A stretch of 64,000 nucleotides of DNA from Alphaproteobacteria bacterium MarineAlpha11_Bin1 (lineage in GTDB: Bacteria; Pseudomonadota; Alphaproteobacteria; MPNO01; UBA830), in contig PTJZ01000005.1 of the NCBI GenBank assembly GCA_002937455.1, positions 62,001 to 126,000 of the forward strand. Direction: 5' to 3'. The translations under genes and the position numbers were made by a program. Of the stretch, positions 28,619-38,321 are shown piece after piece (position 1 is the stretch's first letter; each line of letters starts with the position of its first letter). The notes below the pieces were generated by a model. It was not told where the DNA came from and searched no databases. It worked only from the letters and a program-made list of their open reading frames with translations.

Positions 28619-29019
28619 AGAGATTTTTCATATATTTCCTCACGTCGCGGGTGCGTCTAATAGCTAATAAAAAACCGTTCATGAAATTTATTTCCTGCGT
28701 TACTACCGCCATGGTACTACCAAGTTGGTGTTTTAGGCGCTTGCTTGAGATAGAGGATTGTCCATATGTTAAGGTGTGAAAAGCTTTTAATTTTTATGCT
28801 TTTTGTACTACGCAATATCGATAATCGTGTCCTTTTTGGTGCCAATGCCCTATTTTGCCGGCTGAAAATCTTTCGAACTATTGGGAAGTCATTTGCGTAA
28901 CTTTCCCAGGCTGATTGTGGTTAAAAACGGCAATCCAAATTTCCTCGACTAGCCAATATCCTTACTTTCGAGGAAGAAAAGCTCTTCACAATTAATAAAG
29001 AGCGTCCTACGTCAAAAAA
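28619..29019. other. AT-rich non-coding stretch
   Basis: About 400 bp with no credible ORF on either strand. It contains a 10-bp palindrome AAAAGCTTTT (about 28780). The composition is clearly richer in A+T than the flanking core genes. It marks the start of the accessory stretch that runs to tRNA-Arg. Confidence 0.5.
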
Positions 29020-29376
29020 ATGTCCCCGAGAAATAAATCGCCAATACCAGTTAATGCGGTCCCGATAGTCAGGAACCAAACGCAAAGCCAAATTTTGGGA
29101 GATCGTGAATTAACTATGAATATCGGCTGGTCCGAAAAAGATGAGGTGGGGCGGGTCCTGATAAGGTTGTCAAAAAGAGGAGATCCAAAGGCTGAACGAC
29201 GCGTTGAACTTTTTTGCCGGAAAATAGACGGAGACCAATGGTTATTTTGCGACCTAACAGAGTCGCCGTAACAAAGTACTGTTGATGGCGTCAAGGTACA
29301 GAGGTATTTGCTCGAGCAATATAATCTAGATGTGGAGTGGGATGGCTCGTTTTGGGCGGGGGACTATCCTTTCTAA
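29020..29376 (+). pseudogene. Hypothetical ORF interrupted by one in-frame stop
   Basis: ATG 29020 opens a frame of 83 codons ending in TAA at 29269-29271. The same frame then continues for 34 protein-like codons (TVDGVKVQRYLLEQYN, WDGSFWAGDYPF) to TAA at 29374-29376. The region before the stop includes IGWSEKDEVGRVLIRLSKRG and a cysteine pair (FCRKI, FCDLT). The two parts together could encode about 117 aa. It reads as a small gene with a nonsense mutation, or as an 83-aa gene with a chance open tail. No family is recognised. Confidence 0.35.
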
Positions 29377-29503
29377 GTGATCATTATGCCCCCACAGAAC
29401 CATATTGCGCTGTGTTGCATGATTAGATTTTGTGTGCTGATTAGAGCTCTAATCACTCTACTAGTATTCGGATTCCCGGTGGTGTTCTTGACCCCTAGTT
29501 AAG

Positions 29504-29914
29504 TCAGGGAAGGTCGCCTCGTTCTTTCAAGTGTTCTAATCGCACAAACTCTAATGTTTTCATATTTGTAGATGCAAGTTTGACCCGAGGGGCGTAACCC
29601 GCTTTGCGTGCTTCTTCCCAGCGCATCGCACAGAGACACCAGTGGTCGCCACTTTTTAGACCCTGGAACCCATACTCTGGTCGAGGTGTCATCAAATCAT
29701 TTCCTCTACTCGCTGAAAACTCAAGGAACTGATCGTCAACAATAGCGCATACGGTATGAGTTCCACCATCACGATCGCCACTGTTACAGCATCCGTCTCG
29801 ATAGAAGCCCGTAACCGGATTTGTTCCACAAATTTTCAAATCTGTGCCGAGAACATTTTTTTGAACTTTAGGCATAAGCACACTACCCATTTTATTACAC
29901 TTACGTATGAACAT
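29504..29914 (-). CDS. DUF2237 family protein
   Basis: A protein of up to 136 aa with the DUF2237 pattern: NVLGTDLKICGTNPVTGFYRDG, CCNSGDRDGGTHTVCAIV, LEFSASRGNDLMTPRPEYGF and GDHWCLCAMRWEEA. Cysteines and acidic residues are conserved, and the function is unknown. ATG 29875 (MPKVQKNVLG) fits the usual family start better than ATG 29914, but the longer form cannot be excluded. It lies alone in the accessory stretch. The 130 bp to its left contain nothing recognised. Confidence 0.85.
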   Translation of the reverse strand: MFIRKCNKMGSVLMPKVQKNVLGTDLKICGTNPVTGFYRDGCCNSGDRDGGTHTVCAIVDDQFLEFSASRGNDLMTPRPEYGFQGLKSGDHWCLCAMRWEEARKAGYAPRVKLASTNMKTLEFVRLEHLKERGDLP

Positions 29915-30124
29915 CTCTTCGAGATCAAAGGGGGGTGTTCGAGGTAGTTGTTTCTAGGAATTCGTGATTCGCCTTCTGACGATGTAGAAGGGTGGAAGAT
30001 TCTATGGTGGCTGGGGCAGTCCATTCCGCTTCTTTATCGACCTCGCATCAGGAACGATGGAAAGAGAACGATCACCGTATTTTGGATGCCGACCAATTAG
30101 TGACTTGAGGAGTAGCAGAACTCA

Positions 30125-30703
30125 ATGAGAGATCGTGTCTTTATAACGATCCATAGCTTGGCGATTTTTGCGTCGGTGGTCTTAATAGCCGGATACGGTG
30201 TTGGAGCTGACGCCATTGCTGCTGATCAAAAACGGATAGTAGAGGTCTATCTCACCAATCAATTAGATGAAGAACGAGGCTTTTGCTTAGATATTAAAGG
30301 CCACAAAACAAGAGCGAAGATTGAAAGAGGGCTTCAGGCTCATACTTGCTACTCCTACCAAGGAAGCATCTCCGTTGATCAAGGATTTGATGCCACCGAA
30401 TTAACTAAGAACAAATTTTTTCTCCCCGCATTTGATATTTGCATGGAAGCGGCGTTCAGAAATGGGCAGGCGAACCTGCGGCTAAGTCCATGCCGGAATG
30501 AGAAGTTGCAAGAATTTAAATTCCAATTTGCTGGAACAATTACGCCAGCGGGAAACAGAGAATTATGTCTCACTGTGGCTGGAGGAAAATCAAGGAAGGG
30601 GGGAGGCGGCTCTCCCGTACATCTGATGAGAAACCTATCTCTTCAACCTTGCGGTGTCTCACTAAGCAATTTTCAACGCTGGGCTACTAGGGACACAGAC
30701 TGA
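30125..30703 (+). CDS. Secreted ricin-type beta-trefoil-like protein
   Basis: A 192-aa protein with an N-terminal signal peptide (hydrophobic residues about 10-30, AIAAD near cleavage). It shows three repeats of a Cys-containing motif: RGFCLDIKGHKTRA, FDICMEAAFRNGQANLRLSPC and NRELCLTVAGGKSR. Each is followed by a turn and LxxC or Q-W-like segments, as in ricin-type (beta-trefoil) lectins. Carbohydrate or protein binding outside the cytoplasm is plausible. A GAGGAG site lies upstream of ATG 30125. Codon use is AT-rich compared with the core genes. Confidence 0.65.
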   Translation: MRDRVFITIHSLAIFASVVLIAGYGVGADAIAADQKRIVEVYLTNQLDEERGFCLDIKGHKTRAKIERGLQAHTCYSYQGSISVDQGFDATELTKNKFFLPAFDICMEAAFRNGQANLRLSPCRNEKLQEFKFQFAGTITPAGNRELCLTVAGGKSRKGGGGSPVHLMRNLSLQPCGVSLSNFQRWATRDTD

Positions 30704-30833
30704 GTCCTTCGGGACCGATGACGGCGGTATTAACAAACGCTGTACCGAAGAAACGGCAGGATAGCCGGACTTTCGCGCCCGAACATCTAACTTTGTGGTC
30801 GAAAAGTTATTACGCATCTCTTGCACTAAGCGC

Positions 30834-31784
30834 TTACTGAGTTAAACGCTTCACATCAGTCCAAAAAATGCTCGCTGACTTTTCATTATATCCCTGCAAA
30901 TTACCTCGCTTAACACAGTTCTTATATACCCATTTCTGCAAGTCAATCATACCAACGTTCTTTTCTGAAAGGCCTGTGGAACCGTCTCGTTTTTCCACAT
31001 ACATAAATACGTCTTTATCATAATTTATCGTGCAAGTCGGAATTATATGAGGAGCGTTAACTTTTCCTACGCTTTTGTATTTTGGACTCTCGAAATGGTG
31101 TGCTCCGTCGTAAATGAGCATCTCGACGTTTGGCATATCGTTCTTTTCTTTCATTTCCTGACACGCGAATGCGGGCGTACTGTCATCTTGCAAACCATTC
31201 ACCGTAAAAATATCAGCATTTTGTGATAAAGCAGGCCCGACCTTAGCGGGACAGGCTGCATTCAGCATAAAGATGTGAGTAATTAATCTGAGGGACGGCA
31301 TGGCATTTATAACAGGCAATAACTGAGACGCCAGAATTGCCAGAGATCCAGTTGAACTTGCCAAAACAACTACTTTGTTTGGCGTTCCAAATTTCTCATT
31401 CGTGAATGCTAAAGTCTTTGCCAGATCTTGTGCAATCATCGCAGATGTATATGAGCGAGTAAATTTCTTGGCAAACCTAGGCTCGGCACCATCTACAACA
31501 ACGGTGCTAAATCCCATCGTTCGCATTTGCTTGGCGTAGTAAAACTCATCTTCCATATCAGGGGTACTGGACGGAAGAATAACTGCCAAACCTTTCGACT
31601 GAATGGCTTCTATTTGTTCGAACTTTAGAGAAATATCAATGTTCTTGCCCATATCACCAGACAACATTGCAGCTATAGATATTGGACTGTTGACATTAAT
31701 TTTGAATTCGCCATCCGCGGCGTTAGCCGCCACCGAAAAAATAAGCGACGATGTGATAGCCCAGAAAATTCTGAGTGTCGGCAT
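30834..31784 (-). CDS. Exported alpha/beta-hydrolase-like protein
   Basis: A 316-aa protein with a signal peptide (SLIFSVAANAADG). It resembles dienelactone-hydrolase-type alpha/beta hydrolases: a GLAVILPSSTPDMEDEFYYAKQM oxyanion region, nucleophile elbow VVLASSTGSLAIL (Ser at the GxSxG-like position, first Gly replaced), FTVNGLQDDSTPAFAC for the acid, and YDGAHHFES for the His. A substrate cannot be named. Several C-terminal cysteines may form disulfides. A GGAGA site precedes ATG 31784. AT-rich codon use, together with the neighbouring tRNA, suggests acquired DNA. Confidence 0.7.
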   Translation of the reverse strand: MPTLRIFWAITSSLIFSVAANAADGEFKINVNSPISIAAMLSGDMGKNIDISLKFEQIEAIQSKGLAVILPSSTPDMEDEFYYAKQMRTMGFSTVVVDGAEPRFAKKFTRSYTSAMIAQDLAKTLAFTNEKFGTPNKVVVLASSTGSLAILASQLLPVINAMPSLRLITHIFMLNAACPAKVGPALSQNADIFTVNGLQDDSTPAFACQEMKEKNDMPNVEMLIYDGAHHFESPKYKSVGKVNAPHIIPTCTINYDKDVFMYVEKRDGSTGLSEKNVGMIDLQKWVYKNCVKRGNLQGYNEKSASIFWTDVKRLTQ

Positions 31785-31918
31785 TTATATCTCCGCAATT
31801 GAACCTGACTATGTCCGTAAATTCTAAGTCTAAAATTTAGCTCATCAAGCACTCCCCAACAGCTTCACCTAGAAAAGTTCTTGGATTCAATGGTGTAATC
31901 ACTGTGTTCAAAAGAGAA

Positions 31919-31995
31919 TGGCGCACCCGACAGGATTCGAACCTGTGACCTCTGGCTTCGGAGGCCAGCGCTCTATCCAACTGAGCTACGGGTGC
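31919..31995 (-). tRNA. tRNA-Arg (CCG)
   Basis: On the minus strand a full cloverleaf can be drawn: acceptor GCACCCG/CGGGTGC with discriminator G and encoded CCA, D arm TAGCTCAGTTGGATAGAGC, anticodon stem CTGGC/GCCAG with loop CTCCGAA (anticodon CCG), and T arm with GGTTCGAATCC. It is 77 nt long with CCA. It reads CGG codons. Its 3' end faces the accessory stretch at lower coordinates. Confidence 0.97.
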
Positions 31996-32106
31996 AACTG
32001 TACAGTTACGGTCGAGAGTAATAACCAACCCGAACCAGTCAGAACATAACGTGATCGTGTCGGTCCGGCAATTCTATGTTACGGGCTAATCTGTGTGTAG
32101 CCGAAT

Positions 32107-33159
32107 TTATATCCTCTCAGCGCCGTTGCACGGTTGCCGATGGGAACGTGATGTCTCAAGCGGATCAGTACGGGGGTCAATGATATCGGAGTGAAGCGGA
32201 CCGTCGGGTCTATTAGTGGTTAGGGAGATGAATATTTCTTCTAGGTCAGTATCGCGTGTTGATAGGTCGGTGATATGGAAACCGGCAACCCTCACAGCAT
32301 CAAGAAGCTGCCCCATCTGTACTTGGCTAGGTGAAAACCGGATCAGGATGACCCGCTTTCCGGTGATCCTCGCCTCTATGCCGACCCGCTTTAAATCGTC
32401 GGGTAGGTTATCGATATCCCGGTCCACCGAGATGAGAGCCTCTTTTCGGTCTAGCCTCGCCAATAATGCCGCGGTCGAGTCTTGGGCTACTATCTCGCCG
32501 TGATTGATGATAGCGATCTGATCGCACATTCCCTGTGCTTCTTCTAAATAATGGGTTGTGAGCAAGATAGTGGTGCCTGCGCGGTTTAACTCTCTCATGT
32601 ATTCCCAGAGTGATTGACGCAGTTCTACATCCACTCCCGCGGTCGGTTCGTCGAGAACCACCACTGGTGGTGAATGCACCAATGCCTTAGCGACCAGTAA
32701 GCGGCGACGCATGCCGCCAGACAGCGACCGCGCATAGACATCTGCTTTGTCTTCTAGGTCCAGCGCTTCGAAAATTTCTTGAGTTCGCCGCTGACTTTGG
32801 GGCACGCCATATAGCCCTGCCTGCAGTTCCATTGTTTCGCGCGGGGTAAAGAATGAATCCAGATTGAGTTCCTGCGGAACTACGCCGATTGAGCCGCGCG
32901 CTCGGCGCATATCCTGTACTATATCCCAGCCATTAATCTGGGCGTTACCCGAAGTCTTAATTACTAAGCCGGCAAGTATGTTAATGAGAGTTGATTTGCC
33001 CGCGCCATTCGGTCCTAGTAATCCGAATATTGCTCCCCGTGGAACCGATAAGTTGATTGATTTAAGAGCTTCGTTAAGCACTCCGTTCTTGCCCGCGTAA
33101 GTTTTATAGAGGCTGTTTACTTCAATAGCAGCATCATCCGGATGGCGAGATTCAATCAT
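32107..33159 (-). CDS. ABC transporter ATP-binding protein (exporter type)
   Basis: A 350-aa ATPase with Walker A GPNGAGKSTL, signature SLSGGMRRRLLVAKAL, Walker B VVVLDEPTAGVD and the switch His of LLTTHYLEEAQ. The C-terminal extension (about 90 aa, IDNLPDDLKRVGIEARITG, DTDLEEIFISL) is like that of YadG/NodI-type exporters. ATG 33159 (MIESRHPDDAAIEV) is chosen. Upstream in-frame starts would add about 34 unlikely residues and reach the divergent zinc-finger gene. No permease gene follows; the tRNA and accessory stretch lie downstream. Confidence 0.9.
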   Translation of the reverse strand: MIESRHPDDAAIEVNSLYKTYAGKNGVLNEALKSINLSVPRGAIFGLLGPNGAGKSTLINILAGLVIKTSGNAQINGWDIVQDMRRARGSIGVVPQELNLDSFFTPRETMELQAGLYGVPQSQRRTQEIFEALDLEDKADVYARSLSGGMRRRLLVAKALVHSPPVVVLDEPTAGVDVELRQSLWEYMRELNRAGTTILLTTHYLEEAQGMCDQIAIINHGEIVAQDSTAALLARLDRKEALISVDRDIDNLPDDLKRVGIEARITGKRVILIRFSPSQVQMGQLLDAVRVAGFHITDLSTRDTDLEEIFISLTTNRPDGPLHSDIIDPRTDPLETSRSHRQPCNGAERI

Positions 33160-33278
33160 AAAATTCCATTTGGCTATCGGGTAGTTGTGAACTCGGGTAA
33201 TATACACTTCTTTCGCGGATCGGCCCTTTTGGGTATCATCAGATCCAGTTAAAAAATCCACTGAGAGGCGACACGGCT

Positions 33279-33467
33279 ATGGCGCTAATGCCACCCACCC
33301 CCGAGATCGTTGAAGTCGAAACTGTCAATGTTTCATGTGACGGCGGCGGCGGCACGTTAGGGCATCCTAAGGTCTATCTCACCTTGGTTGATGGACAGGT
33401 CGAGTGCCCCTACTGCGACGCAAGGTTTATTCTCAAATCCGGCATCGCGCAAACCTACGAGCATTAG
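33279..33467 (+). CDS. CHCC zinc-finger domain protein
   Basis: A 62-aa protein with a single zinc-finger domain of the CHCC type: VSCDGGGGTLGHPKVYL supplies Cys and His, and VECPYCDARFIL supplies the CxxC. It is related to the zinc-binding domain of mitochondrial complex I subunit NDUFS6 and is common in Alphaproteobacteria as a small stand-alone protein. A Shine-Dalgarno GAGAGG precedes ATG 33279. It is divergent from the ABC ATPase. Confidence 0.9.
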   Translation: MALMPPTPEIVEVETVNVSCDGGGGTLGHPKVYLTLVDGQVECPYCDARFILKSGIAQTYEH

Positions 33468-33561
33468 GAAAATAACTGCGACGCAAGGGCTTAGGTCTAG
33501 TCATTATTTGAGGTTCGATCCCATCGTGCGTCCGGATGCTGTCCTCTGATAGCAAAGGATT

Positions 33562-34098
33562 TTACTTAGGAGATAGAACCATCACCATCTGCCGGCCTTC
33601 CATTTTCGGGAATTGTTCTATTTTGCTCATTTGTTCTAGATCGTCGCGCACTCGGTGGAGTACGTCGAGCCCGAGATTTTGGTGAGCCATCTCTCGACCG
33701 CGGAACCGCATCGTGACTTTCACCTTATCTCCGTCATTAAGGAATTTTACCATTGAGCGCATTTTCACATCATAATCATGGATATCAATATTGGGCCGTA
33801 GTTTTATCTCTTTAACGTCAATAGTTTTTTGTTTCTTACGGGCTTCGTTCTTTTTTTTCTGTTCCTCGTATTTGAACTTGCCGTAATCCATGATTTTGCA
33901 GACCGGCGGGTTTGCATTGTCTGCAACAATAACGAGGTCGAGGCCAAGAACCACCGCACGATCTAGAGCATCGTCACGGGATACGACGCCAATCTGTTCC
34001 CCTTCGGCACCAATAAGTCGGACCTCTGCTTCCTGTATCATTTCATTGATTGGCCGCTCGTCTCTTACCGGCGGCTCCATACTTGTATGTCGTACGAT
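33562..34098 (-). CDS. infC: Translation initiation factor IF-3, probable AUC start
   Basis: IF-3 binds the 30S subunit and proofreads start-codon selection. The N-terminal domain ([20 protein letters not shown]), the [15 protein letters not shown] linker and the C-terminal domain ([34 protein letters not shown]) are complete. The first ATG is at 34080, but the only good Shine-Dalgarno (AGAGGAG, 34106-34112) lies 7 bases before an in-frame ATC at 34098 and 25 bases before that ATG. I therefore start at ATC, giving six extra residues (VRHTS after the initiator). A non-canonical start matches the known self-control of infC. thrS lies upstream, as in many bacteria. Confidence 0.9.
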   Translation of the reverse strand: MVRHTSMEPPVRDERPINEMIQEAEVRLIGAEGEQIGVVSRDDALDRAVVLGLDLVIVADNANPPVCKIMDYGKFKYEEQKKKNEARKKQKTIDVKEIKLRPNIDIHDYDVKMRSMVKFLNDGDKVKVTMRFRGREMAHQNLGLDVLHRVRDDLEQMSKIEQFPKMEGRQMVMVLSPK

Positions 34099-34105
34099 CG
34101 AATTT

Positions 34106-34112
34106 CTCCTCT
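34106..34112 (-). promoter_or_regulatory. Shine-Dalgarno site that decides the infC start
   Basis: AGAGGAG on the minus strand, 7 bases before the ATC codon at 34098-34096. The spacing is ideal for ATC and far too long (25 bases) for the ATG at 34080. An in-frame stop (34111-34113 on the minus strand, TAG) closes the frame just upstream. Confidence 0.7.
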
Positions 34113-34174
34113 AATCGTTCTCGTTTAACGCCCTAACCTGTCAAGCTCACCTTCGTAGCATTTTATTCTAACCC

Positions 34175-36097
34175 TTAGGCCAATGGTGATTGACATTCCT
34201 TCGCAAGTCTAGCGACGGCCTCGTTTAGCGCAAGAAATTCTTGTTCCTTGCTGCCTAAACGCCGGATAGCTACCTTGCGATCCTCGACTTCCCGTTGACC
34301 GACCACCAGCATCACCGGTACCTTGGCGTGGCTGTGCTCACGGACCTTATAGTTGATTTTTTCATTACGGATATCGAGTTCCGCCCTAATACCTGCGGCA
34401 TCCAAGGCATTCCTTACCTCGACGGCATAGGCATCGGAATCCGATGTGATCGTAGCTACGACAGCCTGAACAGGTGTTATCCAAAGGGGCATGCGACCCG
34501 CATAATTTTCGATTAGGATGCCGATGAACCGTTCGAAAGAGCCTAAGATGGCTCGGTGTAACATCACAGGACGGTGTTTCTCCCCATCCATTCCGATATA
34601 CGATGCGTCAAGCCGTTCGGGTAGAACAAAATCCACTTGTAGTGTTCCACACTGCCAATCTCTGCCGATAGCATCTCGCAGCACGAATTCCAGTTTGGGT
34701 CCGTAAAAAGCGCCTTCGCCGGGGTTTAGAGAATATTCTAGGCCGGATGATTCGACTGCGTTAGTAAGTGCTGCCTCGGCGCGATCCCAAACACCATCTT
34801 CGCCGGCACGCACTTCCGGCCGGTCTGCGAACTTCACCATAACGTCGTTGAAGCCACAATCCTTGTAAACGCTTAATAGTAATTCACAAAATGCTTCCGT
34901 TTCAGATGTAATTTGATCTTCGGAGCAGAAAATATGGGCGTCGTCCTGAGTGAACGCGCGCACTCGCATTAGCCCGTGCAGCGCTCCCGATGGTTCATAA
35001 CGGTGACACGAACCAAACTCGGCCATCCGCAGGGGTAGATCACGGTAGCTAGTGATGCCTTGGCGAAATATCTGGACATGTCCTGGGCAATTCATAGGCT
35101 TTAGCGCAAAAATACGGTCGTCCTCAGTTTCGGCCGTGAACATGTGCTCGCGGAACTTATCCCAGTGGCCGGATGACTCCCACAACCCACGGTCAATCAG
35201 CTGTGGCGTCTTGACCTCAACATAGCCGGCCTCATCCAATCTCGCCCGGATGTATGTCTCAAGAGTACGGTATAGCCTCCAACCTTTAGGATGCCAGAAT
35301 ACGCTGCCAATAGCCTCTTCCTGAAAATGGAAAAGCTCCATCTCTCGGCCAAGGCGCCGGTGATCTCTCTTCTCGGCTTCCTCCAGCATGTATAGATGGG
35401 CTTTTAACTCCTTTTCATCGCGCCAAGCTGTGCCATAAATTCGCTGCAGCATCTCGTTACGAGAATCACCGCGCCAGTATGCTCCCGCCAACTTCTGTAG
35501 CTTGAACCCCTTACCAACATGTCCGGTAGACGGCATATGGGGACCGCGACAAAGATCTTTCCATCGACCTTGTCGGTAGACCGATATGATTTCCCCGTCA
35601 GGAATACTCTCGATCAGTTCGGCCTTATATTTCTCGCCGATGCCCTTAAAATGTTTTACAGCCTCGCTTCGGTCCCATTCTTCACGCACGAAAGCATCGT
35701 CTCGTTGGATAATTTCATGCATTCGGGTCTCGATCTTCTCCAGATCATCGGGAGTGAACGTTTCTTCGCGGGCAAAATCATAATAGAAACCGTTCTCGAT
35801 CGCTGGGCCGATTGTGACTTGTGTGCCGGGATAAAGTTCTTGAACTGCCTCGGCCATAACGTGAGCTGCATCGTGGCGAATTAGATTCAGTGCTTCATTG
35901 GACTTGCGGGTGATAATTTCTACATCACTGTCATGGTCAATTTCGCGTTCAAGATCAACGACTTCTCCATTTAGTTTGATGGCAATCGCAGCCTTCGCTA
36001 ATCCCGGACCTATTTCCGCTGCGAGCCGGGTGCCGCTGACTGACCCATCAAATTGTCTTACGCTGCCGTCCGGCAACGTTATAGAAACAATGCTCAT
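34175..36097 (-). CDS. thrS: Threonyl-tRNA synthetase
   Basis: A 640-aa class II synthetase that charges tRNA-Thr and edits Ser mischarging. It has the N-terminal TGS domain ([18 protein letters not shown]), the editing domain with HxxxH ([17 protein letters not shown]), the catalytic core ([45 protein letters not shown]) and a C-terminal anticodon-binding domain. ATG 36097 is used because [11 protein letters not shown] is the standard family start. The frame is open for 27 more codons upstream. infC follows after 76 bp. Confidence 0.97.
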   Translation of the reverse strand: MSIVSITLPDGSVRQFDGSVSGTRLAAEIGPGLAKAAIAIKLNGEVVDLEREIDHDSDVEIITRKSNEALNLIRHDAAHVMAEAVQELYPGTQVTIGPAIENGFYYDFAREETFTPDDLEKIETRMHEIIQRDDAFVREEWDRSEAVKHFKGIGEKYKAELIESIPDGEIISVYRQGRWKDLCRGPHMPSTGHVGKGFKLQKLAGAYWRGDSRNEMLQRIYGTAWRDEKELKAHLYMLEEAEKRDHRRLGREMELFHFQEEAIGSVFWHPKGWRLYRTLETYIRARLDEAGYVEVKTPQLIDRGLWESSGHWDKFREHMFTAETEDDRIFALKPMNCPGHVQIFRQGITSYRDLPLRMAEFGSCHRYEPSGALHGLMRVRAFTQDDAHIFCSEDQITSETEAFCELLLSVYKDCGFNDVMVKFADRPEVRAGEDGVWDRAEAALTNAVESSGLEYSLNPGEGAFYGPKLEFVLRDAIGRDWQCGTLQVDFVLPERLDASYIGMDGEKHRPVMLHRAILGSFERFIGILIENYAGRMPLWITPVQAVVATITSDSDAYAVEVRNALDAAGIRAELDIRNEKINYKVREHSHAKVPVMLVVGQREVEDRKVAIRRLGSKEQEFLALNEAVARLAKECQSPLA

Positions 36098-36140
36098 GAT
36101 GATTTTATAGGATCCACGAGTAAACCATAGAGCCGGGCAT

Positions 36141-37070
36141 TTAAAGCAATCTTGACGCCTCGGCAACCTTTGAGACACTGAGATCCCTGAGATTTTCGCA
36201 CCTCAGGATAGTAACATCTTTGCCTCGGGGTGCCGAGATATCTGGGTTAGACGCGTTCGAAAAAAGTACCACACTTGGACAGCCACAAATTGCAGCAATG
36301 TGTGCTGGTCCGGTGTCGTTGCCAATAGCGCTGACCGCGTGGCGCGACAATTCCGCGATATCCGCGAACGAGGTCTCGCCGGCGATCGATCTAGCGTTGT
36401 TATCGGCGGCAATATCTGCCGCGAGTTGTATCTCGTCCTGCCCGCCGATCACGATTGGTAAGATACCTTTTTCGGATATCGAGGCGGCAATTTCGCGATA
36501 TGAGGCAGCTGGCCAGCGTTTTTCCGGCCGGTGTGCGGCGCCTCCCGGGATAAGAAGCACGTAATTGTCTGGGAGGGAAAAGCGCGATACGTCCGACGTT
36601 AGCCAAGATAGATCAGGAAAAGGTGTTTCCGGTATCCCTGCCATTGCTAATTGGTCTGCCTGGCGCTCGATAGTATGCATGTTGTTGCGGTTATTATTGC
36701 AATGAGGATGCGATGCGCCAAATGCAACGCCTGACCATTCCGGGCGGAAAAAGCTTCGCATCAGTTGGAAATACCAAGCCGATCGACTAGATGTTTGTAG
36801 ATCGTAGACACGGGTAAACCGCGCGCCACGAAGCTGTCGTCGTAACCTTTGTATCGCAATTATGTTGATACTTGACGGACGATCATCGATCCAAACATCG
36901 TCGAACAAATTGGATGCTCGGCCGATCTCCGCAAAAGGTTCGGTGGTTAGAAGTACGATCTCGTCATTTGGATGTGCCGAACGGATTGCATAGAATGGCC
37001 CCGTGGCTAAAATAAAATCGCCTAAGGCCCCAAGCTTTATGACTAGAATCCGCTTTCTAGATTTTTTCAT
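36141..37070 (-). CDS. Glycosyltransferase family 9 (heptosyltransferase-like)
   Basis: A 309-aa GT9 protein of the heptosyltransferase fold. It shows [22 protein letters not shown] at the N-terminus, a middle [20 protein letters not shown] motif and the C-terminal [24 protein letters not shown], typical of WaaC/WaaF-like enzymes that add heptose to LPS core. It is consistent with gmhA-hldE in the same window. The exact acceptor is unknown. It lies 43 bp upstream of thrS and may be co-transcribed with the next glycosyltransferase, 45 bp upstream. Confidence 0.9.
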   Translation of the reverse strand: MKKSRKRILVIKLGALGDFILATGPFYAIRSAHPNDEIVLLTTEPFAEIGRASNLFDDVWIDDRPSSINIIAIQRLRRQLRGARFTRVYDLQTSSRSAWYFQLMRSFFRPEWSGVAFGASHPHCNNNRNNMHTIERQADQLAMAGIPETPFPDLSWLTSDVSRFSLPDNYVLLIPGGAAHRPEKRWPAASYREIAASISEKGILPIVIGGQDEIQLAADIAADNNARSIAGETSFADIAELSRHAVSAIGNDTGPAHIAAICGCPSVVLFSNASNPDISAPRGKDVTILRCENLRDLSVSKVAEASRLL

Positions 37071-37115
37071 CGGATTTTATATAGTAATGGGCTGATTTGA
37101 TTATCGAATAGTAAT

Positions 37116-38303
37116 TCATTTGTTTAAGAGTTCTTCGTAAACAGCCAGCGTCGCGGCACACATCTGGGGCTTCGTGAATTTTTCATGAATATGAGAAATG
37201 GCGCGCCGTGCAACAGCTTCGCGCTCATCTCCTGTCATCGCAAGCGCGGTTTGCAGAGCTAGAGCTAATGCACCGGCGTCATTGGGTGGAACAAGCCAAC
37301 CGGTTTCACTTGCGATGACGGTTTCGCGCGCCCCCCCGTGATCGCTGGCGATAACTGGTCGTCCCATTGCTTGTGCTTCCGCGGCGACGCGGCCGAATGC
37401 CTCCGGATCGGTTGAGGCAGATACTACTACATCTGCCAGCATGTAGGCCGCGGCCATATCCCGGCACGGCCCTGTTAGGTGAATGATTCCCTCTGCACCA
37501 CTGCGGCCGATCTGTGCTTCCAACTCAGCCCGGTAACCGCTTCGGCCATGGCTATCACCGACGAGCAGTACACGCACATCATTCCTTTCCAGTTGCCTTG
37601 CGGCTTCGATTAGTACGCTATGCCCTTTCCAGCGGGTGAGGCGGCCCGGTAACATGATCACCGGTGCTTCGTCGGGTAGCCGCCAATTCCGCGATAATTG
37701 TATCATCCGTTCGGCTGAAACAGCAGCCGGATTAAACTCATCCAAGTCCACCCCGCGCGGAATTATCCGGATACGCCCCTCGGGTACATCGTATACCTCG
37801 GAAAGATGACGGCCGATAAATTCGGAAATAGCGATCACGCGGTCACCCCGTGCCATTATGGCATTATATGCTTTCTTAGGCGGATTATTGAATTTGTATC
37901 TACCATGGAAGGTAGTCATGAAGGGTACATTTGCCCGCAGAGCTGCTGGTCGGGCACTCCATGCTGGAGCCCGGCTCCGCGCGTGGACCAAACCAACATT
38001 CTTTTCTGTGATAATTTTAGTAAGCGCTCCTATATTTCTGCGCATCGTGAGCGGATTTTTGCTATCCAAGGGCAAAATTACATGCTCTCCGCCAGCCCGT
38101 TCTATCTCGGACACCAAATGGCCACCCGCAGATACCACCACAGCTCGGCGCCCTGCTGCTGTCAATGCAGCAGTAATATCAACCGTGCCCCGCTCGACGC
38201 CCCCGATTTCGAGGCGCGGTAGTACTTGCATAACCGCCGGCGCTTTCGCATCCCGCGCCAGGACGTTATGACTTGAGAGTATTTTCGTGTCCCCGGATAT
38301 CAT
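37116..38303 (-). CDS. Glycosyltransferase family 4
   Basis: A 395-aa GT-B transferase. The N-terminal VLPRLEIGGVERGTVDITAAL and the C-terminal donor-site motif SASTDPEAFGRVAAEAQAMGRPV (EX7E type) are clear. MLPGRLTRWKGHSVLIEA is also typical. It probably transfers a hexose to a lipid-linked or LPS glycan. It forms a pair with the GT9 gene (45-bp gap) and is divergent from the alpha/beta hydrolase gene with only 18 bp between starts. Confidence 0.92.
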   Translation of the reverse strand: MISGDTKILSSHNVLARDAKAPAVMQVLPRLEIGGVERGTVDITAALTAAGRRAVVVSAGGHLVSEIERAGGEHVILPLDSKNPLTMRRNIGALTKIITEKNVGLVHARSRAPAWSARPAALRANVPFMTTFHGRYKFNNPPKKAYNAIMARGDRVIAISEFIGRHLSEVYDVPEGRIRIIPRGVDLDEFNPAAVSAERMIQLSRNWRLPDEAPVIMLPGRLTRWKGHSVLIEAARQLERNDVRVLLVGDSHGRSGYRAELEAQIGRSGAEGIIHLTGPCRDMAAAYMLADVVVSASTDPEAFGRVAAEAQAMGRPVIASDHGGARETVIASETGWLVPPNDAGALALALQTALAMTGDEREAVARRAISHIHEKFTKPQMCAATLAVYEELLNK

Positions 38304-38321
38304 GAAAGGTGTCGAAAACCC

